Below, one piece after another: positions 1-7,317 of a stretch of 64,000 bases of DNA. The stretch comes from Streptomyces netropsis (GTDB taxonomy: Bacteria > Actinomycetota > Actinomycetes > Streptomycetales > Streptomycetaceae), in NCBI RefSeq assembly GCF_014203545.1, contig NZ_JACHJG010000012.1, positions 1 to 64,000 of the forward strand, written 5' to 3'. Position numbers and translations under genes: made by a program. The stretch's first letter is position 1, and each line of letters opens with the position of its first letter. Under the pieces are notes generated by a model. It did not search any database. It was given only the letters and a program-made list of their open reading frames with translations, and was not told where the DNA came from.

Positions 1-112
1 TGCCCCGGGCCCCCCCGCCCCGGGGGGGGGGGCCCCCCCCCCGGGGGGGGGGGCGGGGGGGGGGGGGGGGGGGCCCCCCCCCCCCCCCCCCCCCCCCGAC
101 GGGAGCATGTGC
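1..112. repeat. G/C homopolymer block at the window edge
   Basis: Bases 1 to about 98 are almost only long runs of G and C, with one T at base 1. Real streptomycete DNA rarely holds such runs, and they stop abruptly 15 bases before the stop codon of the M28 peptidase gene. The block could be an assembly or base-calling artefact at a contig end, perhaps seeded by a G/C-rich terminator hairpin. It shows none of the nested palindromes of a Streptomyces telomere. Confidence 0.8.
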
Positions 113-1615
113 CTACTTGCCGGCCGGGTCGTCCAGCGAGCTGAGGTCGTGGGCGTAGATGCCGACCGCGTGCGCGATGACGTCGATGTTGGTGTCGAAG
201 ACCTTCAGGTCCAGGTTCTGAAGGGTGTCGCCGGCGCCGTGGTAGTTCGGGTCGTACGCGGTGCCCGCCGTGCCCCCGTACTTCGCGGCCTGCTCCTCGG
301 TCTTGATGCCCTCGGCGCCGGTGAAGGTGCCACCGGCCGGGATGCCGACCTCGATGAAGGGGCCGTAGTCCGAGCGGCCGGTGAAGTCGGTGCCCTCGTG
401 CGCCTTGCCCTTGCGGTCGAGGAAGCCGTTGATCAGCCGCTCGATCTGCGCGGAGCCCTTGGGGCCGGGGCCCGCCCCCGTGTGGTCGGAGTCGTCGCCG
501 TCGTAGACGAACTGGGCCGCGTTCGGAGAGGCGATCATGTCGAAGTTGAGGTACAGCGCGATCTGCTTGCGCTGCTTCTCGTCGAGCTGGGAGACGTAGT
601 GATCGGAGCCCAGCAGCCCGCCCTCCTCTGCCGACCACCAGGCGAACCGCAGCTTGTTGGTGGGCTGCTTGCCGGACTTGCGGATCTGGTCGGCGAGCTT
701 CAGCGCGACCTCCAGCAGACCGGCGGAGCCGGAGCCGTTGTCGTTGATGCCCGGTCCTTCATGCACCGAGTCGAGGTGGCTGCCGAGCGCGACGACGCGG
801 TCGGCGTTGCCGCCCTTGGTCTCCGCGATGACGTTGCGGGTCCGCTTCTTGAGGTGTTCCTGATCGAGCGTCAGCGAGAGCTTGACCTCACCCTTGGCTG
901 CCGCGGCGGCCAGTGCCTCGCCGTCGGCCAGGGTGACGCCGGCGCTGGGGATCAGGCCCTCGGACGGCTTGCCGAAACCACCGCGGACGGGGGTGGTGCC
1001 GCTGTGGTTGTAGACGACGATGCCGATCGCGCCGGCCGCGGCGGCGGCCCGCTGCTTGTCGACGAAGGTGCAGGAACCGCGCTTGACCAGGGCGATCTTC
1101 CCGGTGAACGTCTCCGATTTGTAGTCATCCGCCTCGCATCCCGGGGTGGCGTCCACCCGGGCCGCGGCGATGGGCGCCTGGATGCCCTCCTTCGGCGTGG
1201 AGGGGGTGAACGTGAACGCCGCGACGTTCAGGGTGCGCGGGTCCGGGGAGACGACGGACAGCTTCTCGGTGTGCGTCTTGGCCTCCCAGATGTCGAAGTC
1301 CTGGTAGGAGACCCGGTATCCGGCCTTCTTCAGCAGCTTGTGGACATAGGCGGAGGACGCCTCGTGACCGGCGGTGCCGGCGGCGCGGTTGCCGCCGTTG
1401 TCGTCGGCTATCTCCTGCAGCTTCTCGAGATGGCGGTAGGCGCTCTTGCCCGAGGACTCCTTGACCAGCTTCCTGGCGAGCTGTTCCGCCTGTCTGTGCT
1501 GCCGGTCCGGGTGTGTGGGCGTCGCGCCGGCGGGAGCCGCCGCGAGCAGGACGGGGGTGGCGAGGGCGGTGGCGATGACGGCCGCCATCGCCCGGCGGCG
1601 GGGGTGTACGCGCAC
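113..1615 (-). CDS. Secreted M28 family metallo-aminopeptidase with PA domain
   Basis: This is predicted to be an exported zinc aminopeptidase that trims N-terminal residues from extracellular peptides. The chosen GTG start gives 500 aa; it follows an AGGA ribosome site by 5 bases and is followed by a basic stretch and a hydrophobic signal segment ending in an Ala-rich cleavage region. A protease-associated (PA) insert lies at about residues 140-250. The M28 metal ligands are visible as GSHLDS (His280), GINDNGSG (Asp292), the SAEEGG glutamates, NFDMIAS and the late YHGAGDT histidine. An in-frame ATG at 1684 is possible but would put about 23 extra residues before the signal peptide. A second secreted protease lies just upstream on the same strand. 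Confidence 0.9.
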   Translation of the reverse strand: MRVHPRRRAMAAVIATALATPVLLAAAPAGATPTHPDRQHRQAEQLARKLVKESSGKSAYRHLEKLQEIADDNGGNRAAGTAGHEASSAYVHKLLKKAGYRVSYQDFDIWEAKTHTEKLSVVSPDPRTLNVAAFTFTPSTPKEGIQAPIAAARVDATPGCEADDYKSETFTGKIALVKRGSCTFVDKQRAAAAAGAIGIVVYNHSGTTPVRGGFGKPSEGLIPSAGVTLADGEALAAAAAKGEVKLSLTLDQEHLKKRTRNVIAETKGGNADRVVALGSHLDSVHEGPGINDNGSGSAGLLEVALKLADQIRKSGKQPTNKLRFAWWSAEEGGLLGSDHYVSQLDEKQRKQIALYLNFDMIASPNAAQFVYDGDDSDHTGAGPGPKGSAQIERLINGFLDRKGKAHEGTDFTGRSDYGPFIEVGIPAGGTFTGAEGIKTEEQAAKYGGTAGTAYDPNYHGAGDTLQNLDLKVFDTNIDVIAHAVGIYAHDLSSLDDPAGK

Positions 1616-1792
1616 GGAGGTCCTTCCGGGCAGGGGCGGCCCTTCGGTGGTGGCCGCCCTGATGCGGTGATCGTGATCGGACAACGATCGGGGCTGAAAA
1701 GGACCGTAACGAGTTCGTGCAGGTCAGGGGAGGGGGTGAGCGGTGATTGACACAAAGTCGCCATACGCCGGTCATCCGCGTGGTCGGACGGA

Positions 1793-1831
1793 CCCGGCCC
1801 GGTGGCCCTGGGGGGAGACCACCGGGCCGGG
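1793..1831 (-). terminator. Hairpin terminator after the trypsin-like protease gene
   Basis: A perfect 13-bp stem (CCCGGCCCGGTGG pairing with CCACCGGGCCGGG) with a 13-base loop lies 10 bases beyond the stop codon of the minus-strand protease. No U tract follows, as is common in streptomycete terminators. It should separate the two protease transcripts. Confidence 0.7.
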
Positions 1832-1840
1832 AGTCGGCCG

Positions 1841-2830
1841 TCAGGCTGTCTGCGCCTTTTCGTAGAGGCTCTTGACCTCGTCGCCGAAGTACGGGCCGTA
1901 CATCCTGCCGGGCAGGAAGGTGTAACCGAAGCTGTTCACCGAAGCCTGCAGACCGGTCCCCGTCGACTCGCTGAACGAGTCGAACCACGGCCCGCCGCTG
2001 GAACCGCCCGTCATGTCACAGGACATGGCGTGGTCCGTGGTGAACAGGAAGTCCTTGGTGGTGTTCCCGCTGCAGTGGATGAGTTGCTTGCCGTCGTACG
2101 GTGCTGCGGCGGGGAAGCCGAACGTGTACATGGGCCGGTTGTAACCGCCGTTGAACTTCAGGCCCTGGCCGCCGACGACCTCGCCGAGCTTCTTGCCGTT
2201 CAGCGGCGCGACGACGGCGGCGCCGACGTCGTAGTTGATGCTCTCGCTCGCCGCCCACAGGTCCGTCGCCAGTGTCTTGGCCGCCGCCCACGTGCCGTGG
2301 GGGGTCTGGCCGTCGTGGTAGCCGGGGACGAACACCCAGTTGGTGTGCCAGCTGCCCTTGAGCTTGACGCAGTGTCCGGCGGTGAGGACCGTGCTCGCGT
2401 TGTGGCTGGTGACCGCGTTCCCCGAGCAGGACGCGGTACGCCCCTGGTGGGTGAAGAACACCCGGCCGGAGGTGACGAGAACGGCACCGCCGCCGCTCCA
2501 CGGCCCGCCACTCTGCGGGAAGGCGCTGACGGCTCCCGAGCGTCCCGCCGGGGCGGTGGGGGCGACGGTTGAGGTCTTCCCGGCCCGCTGCGGGACGCCG
2601 GGCGCGGCGCCGGGGGAGAGCCTGTCGAGGGGAGCGAGGGGGGCCGCCGCGCGCATCCGGTCGGGTGTCCAGAAGTCGCGGGCGTGCTGCTGTGCGGTGG
2701 CCGTGGCCGCGAGGGTGTGGACGGTCGTGGGGGTGTTCGGCGCTTCGGCCGTCGCGGCCTGTGTGCCGGTGGTGAGCAGGGCGCCGACGGCCAAGAGGAT
2801 GCCGGCTCCGAGGTGGTGGGGGCGTCTCAC
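1841..2830 (-). CDS. Secreted trypsin-like serine protease
   Basis: This is a 329-aa exported serine endopeptidase of the chymotrypsin fold. The GTG start follows AAGGAG by 5 bases and is followed by two arginines and a hydrophobic signal segment ending near TQAATA. A propeptide-like linker runs to about residue 130. The catalytic triad is visible: TAGHC (His153), NYDVG (Asp201) and GGSSGGPW (Ser278). The longer open frame up to 3055 has no ribosome site and no signal peptide, so it was rejected as the start. It resembles the many streptomycete secreted endopeptidases of unknown substrate. It sits upstream of, and in the same direction as, the M28 aminopeptidase, suggesting joint extracellular protein degradation. 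Confidence 0.9.
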   Translation of the reverse strand: MRRPHHLGAGILLAVGALLTTGTQAATAEAPNTPTTVHTLAATATAQQHARDFWTPDRMRAAAPLAPLDRLSPGAAPGVPQRAGKTSTVAPTAPAGRSGAVSAFPQSGGPWSGGGAVLVTSGRVFFTHQGRTASCSGNAVTSHNASTVLTAGHCVKLKGSWHTNWVFVPGYHDGQTPHGTWAAAKTLATDLWAASESINYDVGAAVVAPLNGKKLGEVVGGQGLKFNGGYNRPMYTFGFPAAAPYDGKQLIHCSGNTTKDFLFTTDHAMSCDMTGGSSGGPWFDSFSESTGTGLQASVNSFGYTFLPGRMYGPYFGDEVKSLYEKAQTA

Positions 2831-3134
2831 GCGTACTCCTTCCGCCGTGGTCGCGCGAGATGTCGCGCGAGCCGGAGGGCCGGGCCGCGGCTGGTGCGGT
2901 CCCGGGCATGCGAGCGGTGCGGATTCGGCGCTGGGGTGCGGATTCCTGCGTGCGTGAGCCAGACTGCCACGTCTTTGACGCAATGTCAGGGCCACGTCAA
3001 GCCAATGCCTGCTTCGATCACCACCTGCCCCGCGTATGGCCCGTTGCGGCGCCACCTTCCGTGAAGACCGGGGAGGCCGGATCGATCAGGAATCGAGAAG
3101 CGTGGGTCACGGAGCCGCGCCTAGCATCATCGTC
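2831..3134. other. Divergent intergenic region, protease / VOC gene
   Basis: This 304-base gap separates two divergently transcribed genes and must hold both promoters. The only element I can point to is the TCAGGAATCGAGAAGCG block at 3086-3102, shared with the second VOC gene. No small gene with a ribosome site is apparent. Confidence 0.6.
3086..3102 (+). promoter_or_regulatory. Shared upstream element of VOC gene 1
   Basis: TCAGGAATCGAGAAGCG starts 49 bases before the ATG at 3135. The same block, with one G/A change, starts exactly 49 bases before the ATG of the second VOC gene (4170-4186). The bases between block and start are also similar. Conserved sequence and identical spacing suggest a common promoter or an activator site, plausibly for the AraC protein encoded between them. 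Confidence 0.6.
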
Positions 3135-3545
3135 ATGGACATCACCATTCACACGAGCTTCCTCCCGCATGACGACCCGGACGCGTCCCTGGCCTTCTAC
3201 CGCGACACCCTCGGCTTCGAGGTCCGCAGCGATGTCGGACAGGGCAAGATGCGCTGGATCACGGTCGGTCCCGTCGGCCAGCCCGGTACGTCCATCCTCC
3301 TGGCGCCGCCGGCCGCCGACCCCGGGGTCACCGAGGACGAGCGCCGCACCATCGTCGAGATGATGGCCAAGGGCACCTACGGCTGGATCCTGCTGGCCAC
3401 CCGGGACCTCGACGGCACTTTCGAGAAGGTGCAGGCCGGTGACGCCGAGGTCGTCCAGGAGCCGACGGAGCAGCCGTACGGCATCCGCGACTGCGCCTTC
3501 CGCGATCCCGCGGGCAACCTGGTCCGCATCCAGGAGCTTCGCTGA
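3135..3545 (+). CDS. VOC (glyoxalase/bleomycin-resistance fold) family protein
   Basis: The 136-aa product has the vicinal-oxygen-chelate pattern: an opening beta strand, the DASLAFYRDTLGFEVRSDV helix-strand signature, and a closing FRDPAGNLVRIQEL strand. Members bind metal or small ligands and act as dioxygenases, isomerases or drug-binding proteins; the substrate here is unknown. The ATG at 3135 is preferred over the longer frame from 3036 because the VOC fold begins at once and because the upstream block matches that of the second VOC gene with identical spacing. No strong ribosome site is present, so the mRNA may have a very short leader. The next genes are an AraC regulator and another VOC protein. 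Confidence 0.85.
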   Translation: MDITIHTSFLPHDDPDASLAFYRDTLGFEVRSDVGQGKMRWITVGPVGQPGTSILLAPPAADPGVTEDERRTIVEMMAKGTYGWILLATRDLDGTFEKVQAGDAEVVQEPTEQPYGIRDCAFRDPAGNLVRIQELR

Positions 3546-3602
3546 GCGGTCCGGTCATCGATCCGACCGTGACGCCCGGTGTCGCGGCCACCTGTGAAAA
3601 AT

Positions 3603-3629
3603 ACGACGGCCGGCGCTTCCGGCCGTCGT
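3603..3629. terminator. Perfect 11-bp hairpin with an A/T tract on one side
   Basis: ACGACGGCCGG and CCGGCCGTCGT pair perfectly around a 5-base loop, 57 bases after the first VOC stop codon. An AAAAAT tract precedes it on the plus strand, so the U tract of a classical intrinsic terminator would be made by minus-strand transcription. No minus-strand gene is known to end here. It may act in both directions. Confidence 0.6.
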
Positions 3630-3748
3630 GCTGGGCCTGCTGGGCCTGCTCGTCGACTTCGGCAAGCCGGCCGTCGCCATCGAGTACCTCGCCGCCTACC
3701 CCGGCCTGCGACCCAGGTGCTCGCGGACATCGATGAAGGAGTTCTCTC

Positions 3749-4213
3749 ATGTGTCACCCCTCGTGGGGGCCCGCACGTACCTCGGCACAGCGCCTGAGCG
3801 ACCTCGCACGACTGCGCCGCGTCCGCGACCGGATCGACCGGGAGTACGCGCAGCCGCTGAACGTCGAGGCGCTCGCCCGCGGCGCGAACATGTCCGCCGG
3901 GCACCTCAGCCGCCAGTTCCGGCTGGCCTACGGGGAGTCTCCGTACGCGTACCTGATGACGCGTCGCATCGAGCGCGCGACGGCGCTGCTGCGTCGTGGC
4001 GACCTCAGTGTCACCGAGATCTGCTTCGCGGTCGGCTGCTCATCGCTGGGTACTTTCAGCACCCGCTTCACCGAGTTGGTCGGCATGCCGCCCGGTGCCT
4101 ACCGGCGCCGCGCGACGGGCGCTGCGGAGGGGATGCCGCCGTGTGTGGCAAAACAGGTGACAAGACCGGTCAGGAATCAAGAAGCGCCGGTCGCCGGGCC
4201 GCAACCAGCGTGA
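3749..4213 (+). CDS. AraC family transcriptional regulator
   Basis: The 154-aa protein consists almost only of an AraC-type DNA-binding domain. It has two helix-turn-helix units: NVEALARGANMSAGHLSRQF at about residues 38-57, and the second around LSVTEICFAVGCSSLGTFST followed by FTELVGMPPGAYRR. There is no separate ligand-binding domain, so its signal, if any, is sensed by the short N-terminus or another protein. AAGGAG lies 7 bases before the ATG. It is sandwiched between two VOC genes that share an upstream sequence block, and its 3' end contains the block of the downstream gene, which suggests that it controls both. Confidence 0.88.
   Translation: MCHPSWGPARTSAQRLSDLARLRRVRDRIDREYAQPLNVEALARGANMSAGHLSRQFRLAYGESPYAYLMTRRIERATALLRRGDLSVTEICFAVGCSSLGTFSTRFTELVGMPPGAYRRRATGAAEGMPPCVAKQVTRPVRNQEAPVAGPQPA
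4170..4186 (+). promoter_or_regulatory. Shared upstream element of VOC gene 2
   Basis: TCAGGAATCAAGAAGCG lies inside the 3' end of the AraC gene and starts 49 bases before the ATG at 4219. It copies the element at 3086-3102, including its spacing to the start codon. This indicates a separate promoter for the second VOC gene rather than simple read-through from araC. Confidence 0.6.
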
Positions 4214-4218
4214 TGGCC

Positions 4219-4881
4219 ATGGCATCCATCGAATCCGTCACCCTCGACGTGGCCGACCCCACGGCCGCCGACCGCTTCTGTACCGCCGCCTTCGGTTTGG
4301 CACGCAGATACGCCTGCGGGCCTCGGAGGAACCCACAACCGGCTTCAGTGGGTTCACACTGGCGCTCACGGTGTCCCGGCCGGCGACGAGTCGACAGCCT
4401 CATCGACGCCGCCCTCGACGCCGGCGCCACGCCCCTGAAGCCTGCCGCGAAGTCGCTCTGGGGCTACGGCGGTGTCGTACAAGCCCCGGACGGGACGATC
4501 TGGAAGGTCGCGACCTCGGCGAAGAAGGACACCGGCCCTGCCACCCGGCGGGTCGACGAGATCGTGCTCCTGTTGGGAGTCGCGGATGTGGCCGCGAGCC
4601 AGCGGTTCTACGTCGACCGAGGCCTTGCCGTGGCGAAGAGCTTCGGCCGCATGTACGTCGAGTTCGCTGCCGGGGCGAGTCCCGTCAAGCTGGCGCTGTA
4701 CAGGCGCCGTGCCCTTGCCAGGGACGCCGGAGTCTCTCCCGACGGCACCGGATCGCACCGGCTCGCGATCGGCAGCGATGCCGGGCCTTTCACCGACCCG
4801 GACGGGTTCGCATGGGAGGCCGCATCACCGGCCCCCGCGCCTTCCCGGAAGGATCACACGCGGTCGAGCTGCCACAGCTGA
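4219..4881 (+). CDS. Two-domain VOC family protein with a compensated double frameshift
   Basis: The start MASIESVTLDVADPTAADRF and the later part from VDSLIDAALDAGATPLKPAA onward match the usual streptomycete VOC protein, with a second VOC half (IDEIVLLLGVADVAASQRFY in the family; here VDEIVLLLG). Between about 4300 and 4389 the reading frame gives an Arg/Pro-rich nonsense stretch. In the +1 frame the same DNA encodes the expected GTQIRLRASEEPTTGFSG-like strand. One G appears missing at 4300/4301 and one base (A4389) appears extra, so about 30 residues are scrambled and the frame is then restored. The cause is either sequencing error or a decaying gene. The 3' end overlaps the convergent lectin gene by 28 bases. 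Confidence 0.75.
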   Translation: MASIESVTLDVADPTAADRFCTAAFGLARRYACGPRRNPQPASVGSHWRSRCPGRRRVDSLIDAALDAGATPLKPAAKSLWGYGGVVQAPDGTIWKVATSAKKDTGPATRRVDEIVLLLGVADVAASQRFYVDRGLAVAKSFGRMYVEFAAGASPVKLALYRRRALARDAGVSPDGTGSHRLAIGSDAGPFTDPDGFAWEAASPAPAPSRKDHTRSSCHS

Positions 4882-5411
4882 TTGGTGCCGTACGTGCACG
4901 ACCAGTTGTGGATCGTCGCGCCGTTTCCCAGACCCCCACGGGTGTCGAGGTCGAGGCACTTCCCGTTGTGCCTGGCCACCAGGTTGTACGCGTTGTTCCC
5001 CGCGTACGCCTTCCTCCACATCTGGTTGTTCTGGCCCAGGCACTGCCACTGGCCCACGCCGCCGCCGAAGTCCCCGTTCGGGCGGCTGGTGTCGACGGTC
5101 AAGCACTTGCCGCTGTGCTGTGCGACCAGGTAGTAGTACGTGCCGTCTCCCGACGGTACGAACTCCCACCGCTGATTGGTGCCCGTAGTGCAGTCCCAAT
5201 TCTGCACACGCGCGCCGTTCTCACTGCTGTAGCCGGCCACGTCGGCGCATTTTCCGGAGAGCCAGTTCCTGAGGTAGGACATGTCGTTCTGCAGCGTGCC
5301 GGCGCTTTTCGAGTCGTTCGCTCTCGCGGGCGCTGTGTCGGCGACTCCCGTCCACGCGACCGTCGCAGCGAGCGCGGCCACGGTACCTACGAGCGATCTA
5401 CGAAGACTCAT
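4854..5411 (-). CDS. Secreted ricin B-type lectin domain protein
   Basis: The 185-aa product begins with a signal peptide (basic N-terminus, hydrophobic core, Ala-rich end near residue 31). The rest is a beta-trefoil carbohydrate-binding module with three repeats, each with a Gln-x-Trp motif: TNQRWEF, NNQMWRK and TNQLWQL. KCLTVD and KCLDLD mark the sugar-binding subdomains. There is no catalytic domain, so it is probably a free lectin, or a module lost from an enzyme. AGGAG lies 5 bases before the ATG. Its ligand cannot be read from sequence; xylan and galactose are common for the family. Confidence 0.88.
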   Translation of the reverse strand: MSLRRSLVGTVAALAATVAWTGVADTAPARANDSKSAGTLQNDMSYLRNWLSGKCADVAGYSSENGARVQNWDCTTGTNQRWEFVPSGDGTYYYLVAQHSGKCLTVDTSRPNGDFGGGVGQWQCLGQNNQMWRKAYAGNNAYNLVARHNGKCLDLDTRGGLGNGATIHNWSCTYGTNQLWQLDRV

Positions 5412-5484
5412 TGCATCTCCTGATCCTGGGGACTCCGACGGCCCCTCACCCTAGGCCCGGGCAGCAGGCCGGGACAGGCGCGGA

Positions 5485-6053
5485 TCAGGTCAGTTCGACG
5501 GTGTCCCCGAGTCGTACCCGCCCCGGGTGCGCGACCGTGGCCGGCGCATCCAGCCACTCGTCATCCACGAAGGGAGGCGTGCCCGGCGGTGTCCGCACCA
5601 GCAGGTTCGGCCGGAACCGGCGCTCGTCGACGGGCATGCCGGAACGGCCGCGCGGACCCAGTCGGGAGTGGCGGTGGTCAGGAGACTGAGCGGGAGCTGA
5701 TCGAAATGCGAGCCCGTGCCCTCGCGGGCCACTTCGACGTCGTTCCGGTCCAGGTATCGCCGCACGTAGGCGGTGGGGTCCGGGACCGGCGCGCCGTCCG
5801 GGTCCAGCAGCTCGGGCAGCTCCGTGACTGTCTTCCCGCGATATCGGGACCGCAGGTGCAACAACCCCGGCATGCGCCGGAACCGGCGCGTGTTCTTGCC
5901 TGAGCCGGACTTTCCCTCGGCGTCCCGCACCGCGTAGAGCCTGTCGCCGACGAGGCCCCGGGCGTCGACGGCGGCCTCGTCCAGCAGTTCACCGCCGGTG
6001 GACTTGATGGGGTACCGCCAGATCCGTTCGATCGTGCCGAGCATCGCGCCCAT
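5485..6053 (-). pseudogene. MOSC domain protein, frameshifted
   Basis: The N-terminus (LGTIERIWRYPIKSTGGELL, then GLVGDRLYAV) is the MOSC N-terminal beta barrel, found next to molybdenum-cofactor sulfurase-type domains. After WVRAAVP the frame gives nonsense, while the adjacent frame continues as MPVDERRFRPNLLVRT and ends LGDTVELT at a TGA at 5485. One C appears missing near 5639-5641 on the plus strand. Even after repair the protein is only about 190 aa and lacks the usual last third of a MOSC domain. The ATG at 6053 follows GGAAGGG and is preferred to the one at 6068. It is either a pseudogene or a sequencing error in a short MOSC protein. Confidence 0.7.
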
Positions 6054-6092
6054 GTCCGTCCCTTCCATGAGTTGTCCCTCAGCCGGCTGCGC

Positions 6093-6674
6093 TCAGGCGA
6101 GGAGCGCAGCCGTGCACTCCTCGGCCAGGCCCTCCGCGTGGCCGGGGAGGGCCTCGCCCGCCCGCAGGTGGCGGCGGACGAGGGAGAGCGGCAGGTCGAT
6201 CACGGCGACGGAGACGCGTTCCCGGGCTGCGGGGTCCGCGGCGCCCAGGGCTGCGGCGAGGCGGGCGACGGCGTCCCGCACCCGCCGGCGGCCGCGGTCG
6301 GCGCGCCCGGCCTGCTCGTCGGGCCACTCGGCACGCCCGAAGTCCTGGGCGCCGTAGAGCAGGAGGGCGGCTTCCTCCGGATGGGCGCGGCTCCAGGCGA
6401 CGACGTGGCGGGCTGCCGCTCTCCCCGCCCGGCGGGGGTCGCCCTCACCTTCGAGAGCGGCGAACCAGCCCTCCTGGAAGTGTTCGACCGTCCGCAGCCA
6501 CACCTCGGCCAGCAGCACGGTCCGCCCGGCGAAGCGGTGGTACACCGAACCGCTCGGAGCCCCCACCTCCTTGGCGACCGCGGACATCGTCACACCGGCC
6601 GGCCCGGAGGCCGCGGCGAGCCGTACGGCGGCGTCGAGGAGCTGGTCGAGGTCGAAGCGGGGTGGTCGGGCCAT
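6093..6674 (-). CDS. TetR family repressor
   Basis: This 193-aa regulator has an N-terminal TetR helix-turn-helix: LLDAAVRLAAASGPAGVTMS, then AVAKEVGAPSGSVYHRFAG at about residues 31-49. The C-terminal ligand domain (TetR_C type, with the VAWSRAHPEEAALLLYGAQDF helix) is of unknown specificity. It is divergent from an SRPBCC-like gene. The 67-base gap between them contains two inverted repeats at 6681-6716, one nearly touching its own start codon. This fits autoregulation and control of the divergent gene. Confidence 0.9.
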   Translation of the reverse strand: MARPPRFDLDQLLDAAVRLAAASGPAGVTMSAVAKEVGAPSGSVYHRFAGRTVLLAEVWLRTVEHFQEGWFAALEGEGDPRRAGRAAARHVVAWSRAHPEEAALLLYGAQDFGRAEWPDEQAGRADRGRRRVRDAVARLAAALGAADPAARERVSVAVIDLPLSLVRRHLRAGEALPGHAEGLAEECTAALLA

Positions 6675-6680
6675 GAATCA

Positions 6681-6716
6681 GAGAGTACTCTCCATAATAT
6701 TAGAGATCCCTCTCTA
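6681..6716. promoter_or_regulatory. Double TetR-type operator between divergent genes
   Basis: The region holds a perfect 12-bp palindrome, GAGAGTACTCTC (6681-6692), and a second inverted repeat, TAGAGATCCCTCTCTA (6701-6716). The surroundings are A/T-rich, unlike the neighbouring DNA, as expected for overlapping divergent promoters. The two sites share GAGA/TCTC half-sites, so the adjacent TetR protein probably binds both. Confidence 0.7.
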
Positions 6717-6741
6717 TATTGTTCCGGGAGACGGAGGGTCC

Positions 6742-7224
6742 ATGGACGTCCACAACGTGCACGAGCGCCTGCTGCCCGTGACGGAGCGCGAGGCGGGGGC
6801 GCTGATCGACGGCCTCGCGAGCGACGACGACCGGCTGTGGCCGCACGAATCCTGGCCGCCGATGGCCTTCGACCAGCCCCTCGGGCCGGGGGCGGCCGGC
6901 GGCCACGGCCCCGTCCGCTACAGCGTTGCCGCATACGTCCCCGCCACACGGGTCCGCTTCACCTTCACCGGGCCGCGCGGTTTCCACGGCTTCCACGAAT
7001 ACGCCGCCCTGCCCGCGGGCGGAGGGCACACCGTTCTACGCCACACCCTCTCCATGGCCGCCCGTGGCCCGGCCGGCCTCACCTGGCCGCTCTTCTGGCG
7101 CCCGCTCCACGACGCGTGTCTGGAGGACAGCCTCGACCGGGCCGAACTCGCCTGCACGGGGGTGGTGGCAAGGCCAGCGCGCTGGAGCCGGTACGTCAGA
7201 TTGCTGCGGGCCCTTGCCCGCTGA
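6742..7224 (+). CDS. SRPBCC-like (START/Bet v1 fold) protein
   Basis: The 160-aa product has the pattern of the SRPBCC hydrophobic-ligand-binding fold: alternating strands around PVRYSVAAYVPATRVRFTFT, FHGFHEYAALP and TVLRHTLSMAARG, and a long C-terminal helix. No catalytic residues can be assigned. The ATG at 6742 directly follows the divergent operator region; a longer frame from 6571 would run into the TetR gene and is rejected. GGAGG lies about 4-5 bases before the ATG. It is probably repressed by the divergent TetR protein and could bind or detoxify the inducing compound. Confidence 0.75.
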   Translation: MDVHNVHERLLPVTEREAGALIDGLASDDDRLWPHESWPPMAFDQPLGPGAAGGHGPVRYSVAAYVPATRVRFTFTGPRGFHGFHEYAALPAGGGHTVLRHTLSMAARGPAGLTWPLFWRPLHDACLEDSLDRAELACTGVVARPARWSRYVRLLRALAR

Positions 7225-7255
7225 CTCCGGACCGCAGGCCACCGGGGCACGGCGC

Positions 7256-7302
7256 GTCCGCGCCCACGCCGCAGCACAGGGGAGTGCGGCGCGGGCGCGG
7301 AC
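7256..7302. terminator. Bidirectional terminator between convergent genes
   Basis: A long stem lies between the SRPBCC-like gene (plus) and the GNAT gene (minus): GTCCGCGCCC pairs with GGGCGCGGAC and CGCCGCA with TGCGGCG, with one A/C mismatch between them and an 11-base loop. Its position between two stop codons fits shared termination. Confidence 0.75.
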
Positions 7303-7317
7303 TCCGGGGCCGTTGGC

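Noticed and set aside
1..100. Possible linear-chromosome telomere
   Set aside because: Streptomyces ends carry several short palindromes that fold into hairpins. This block is only homopolymer runs.
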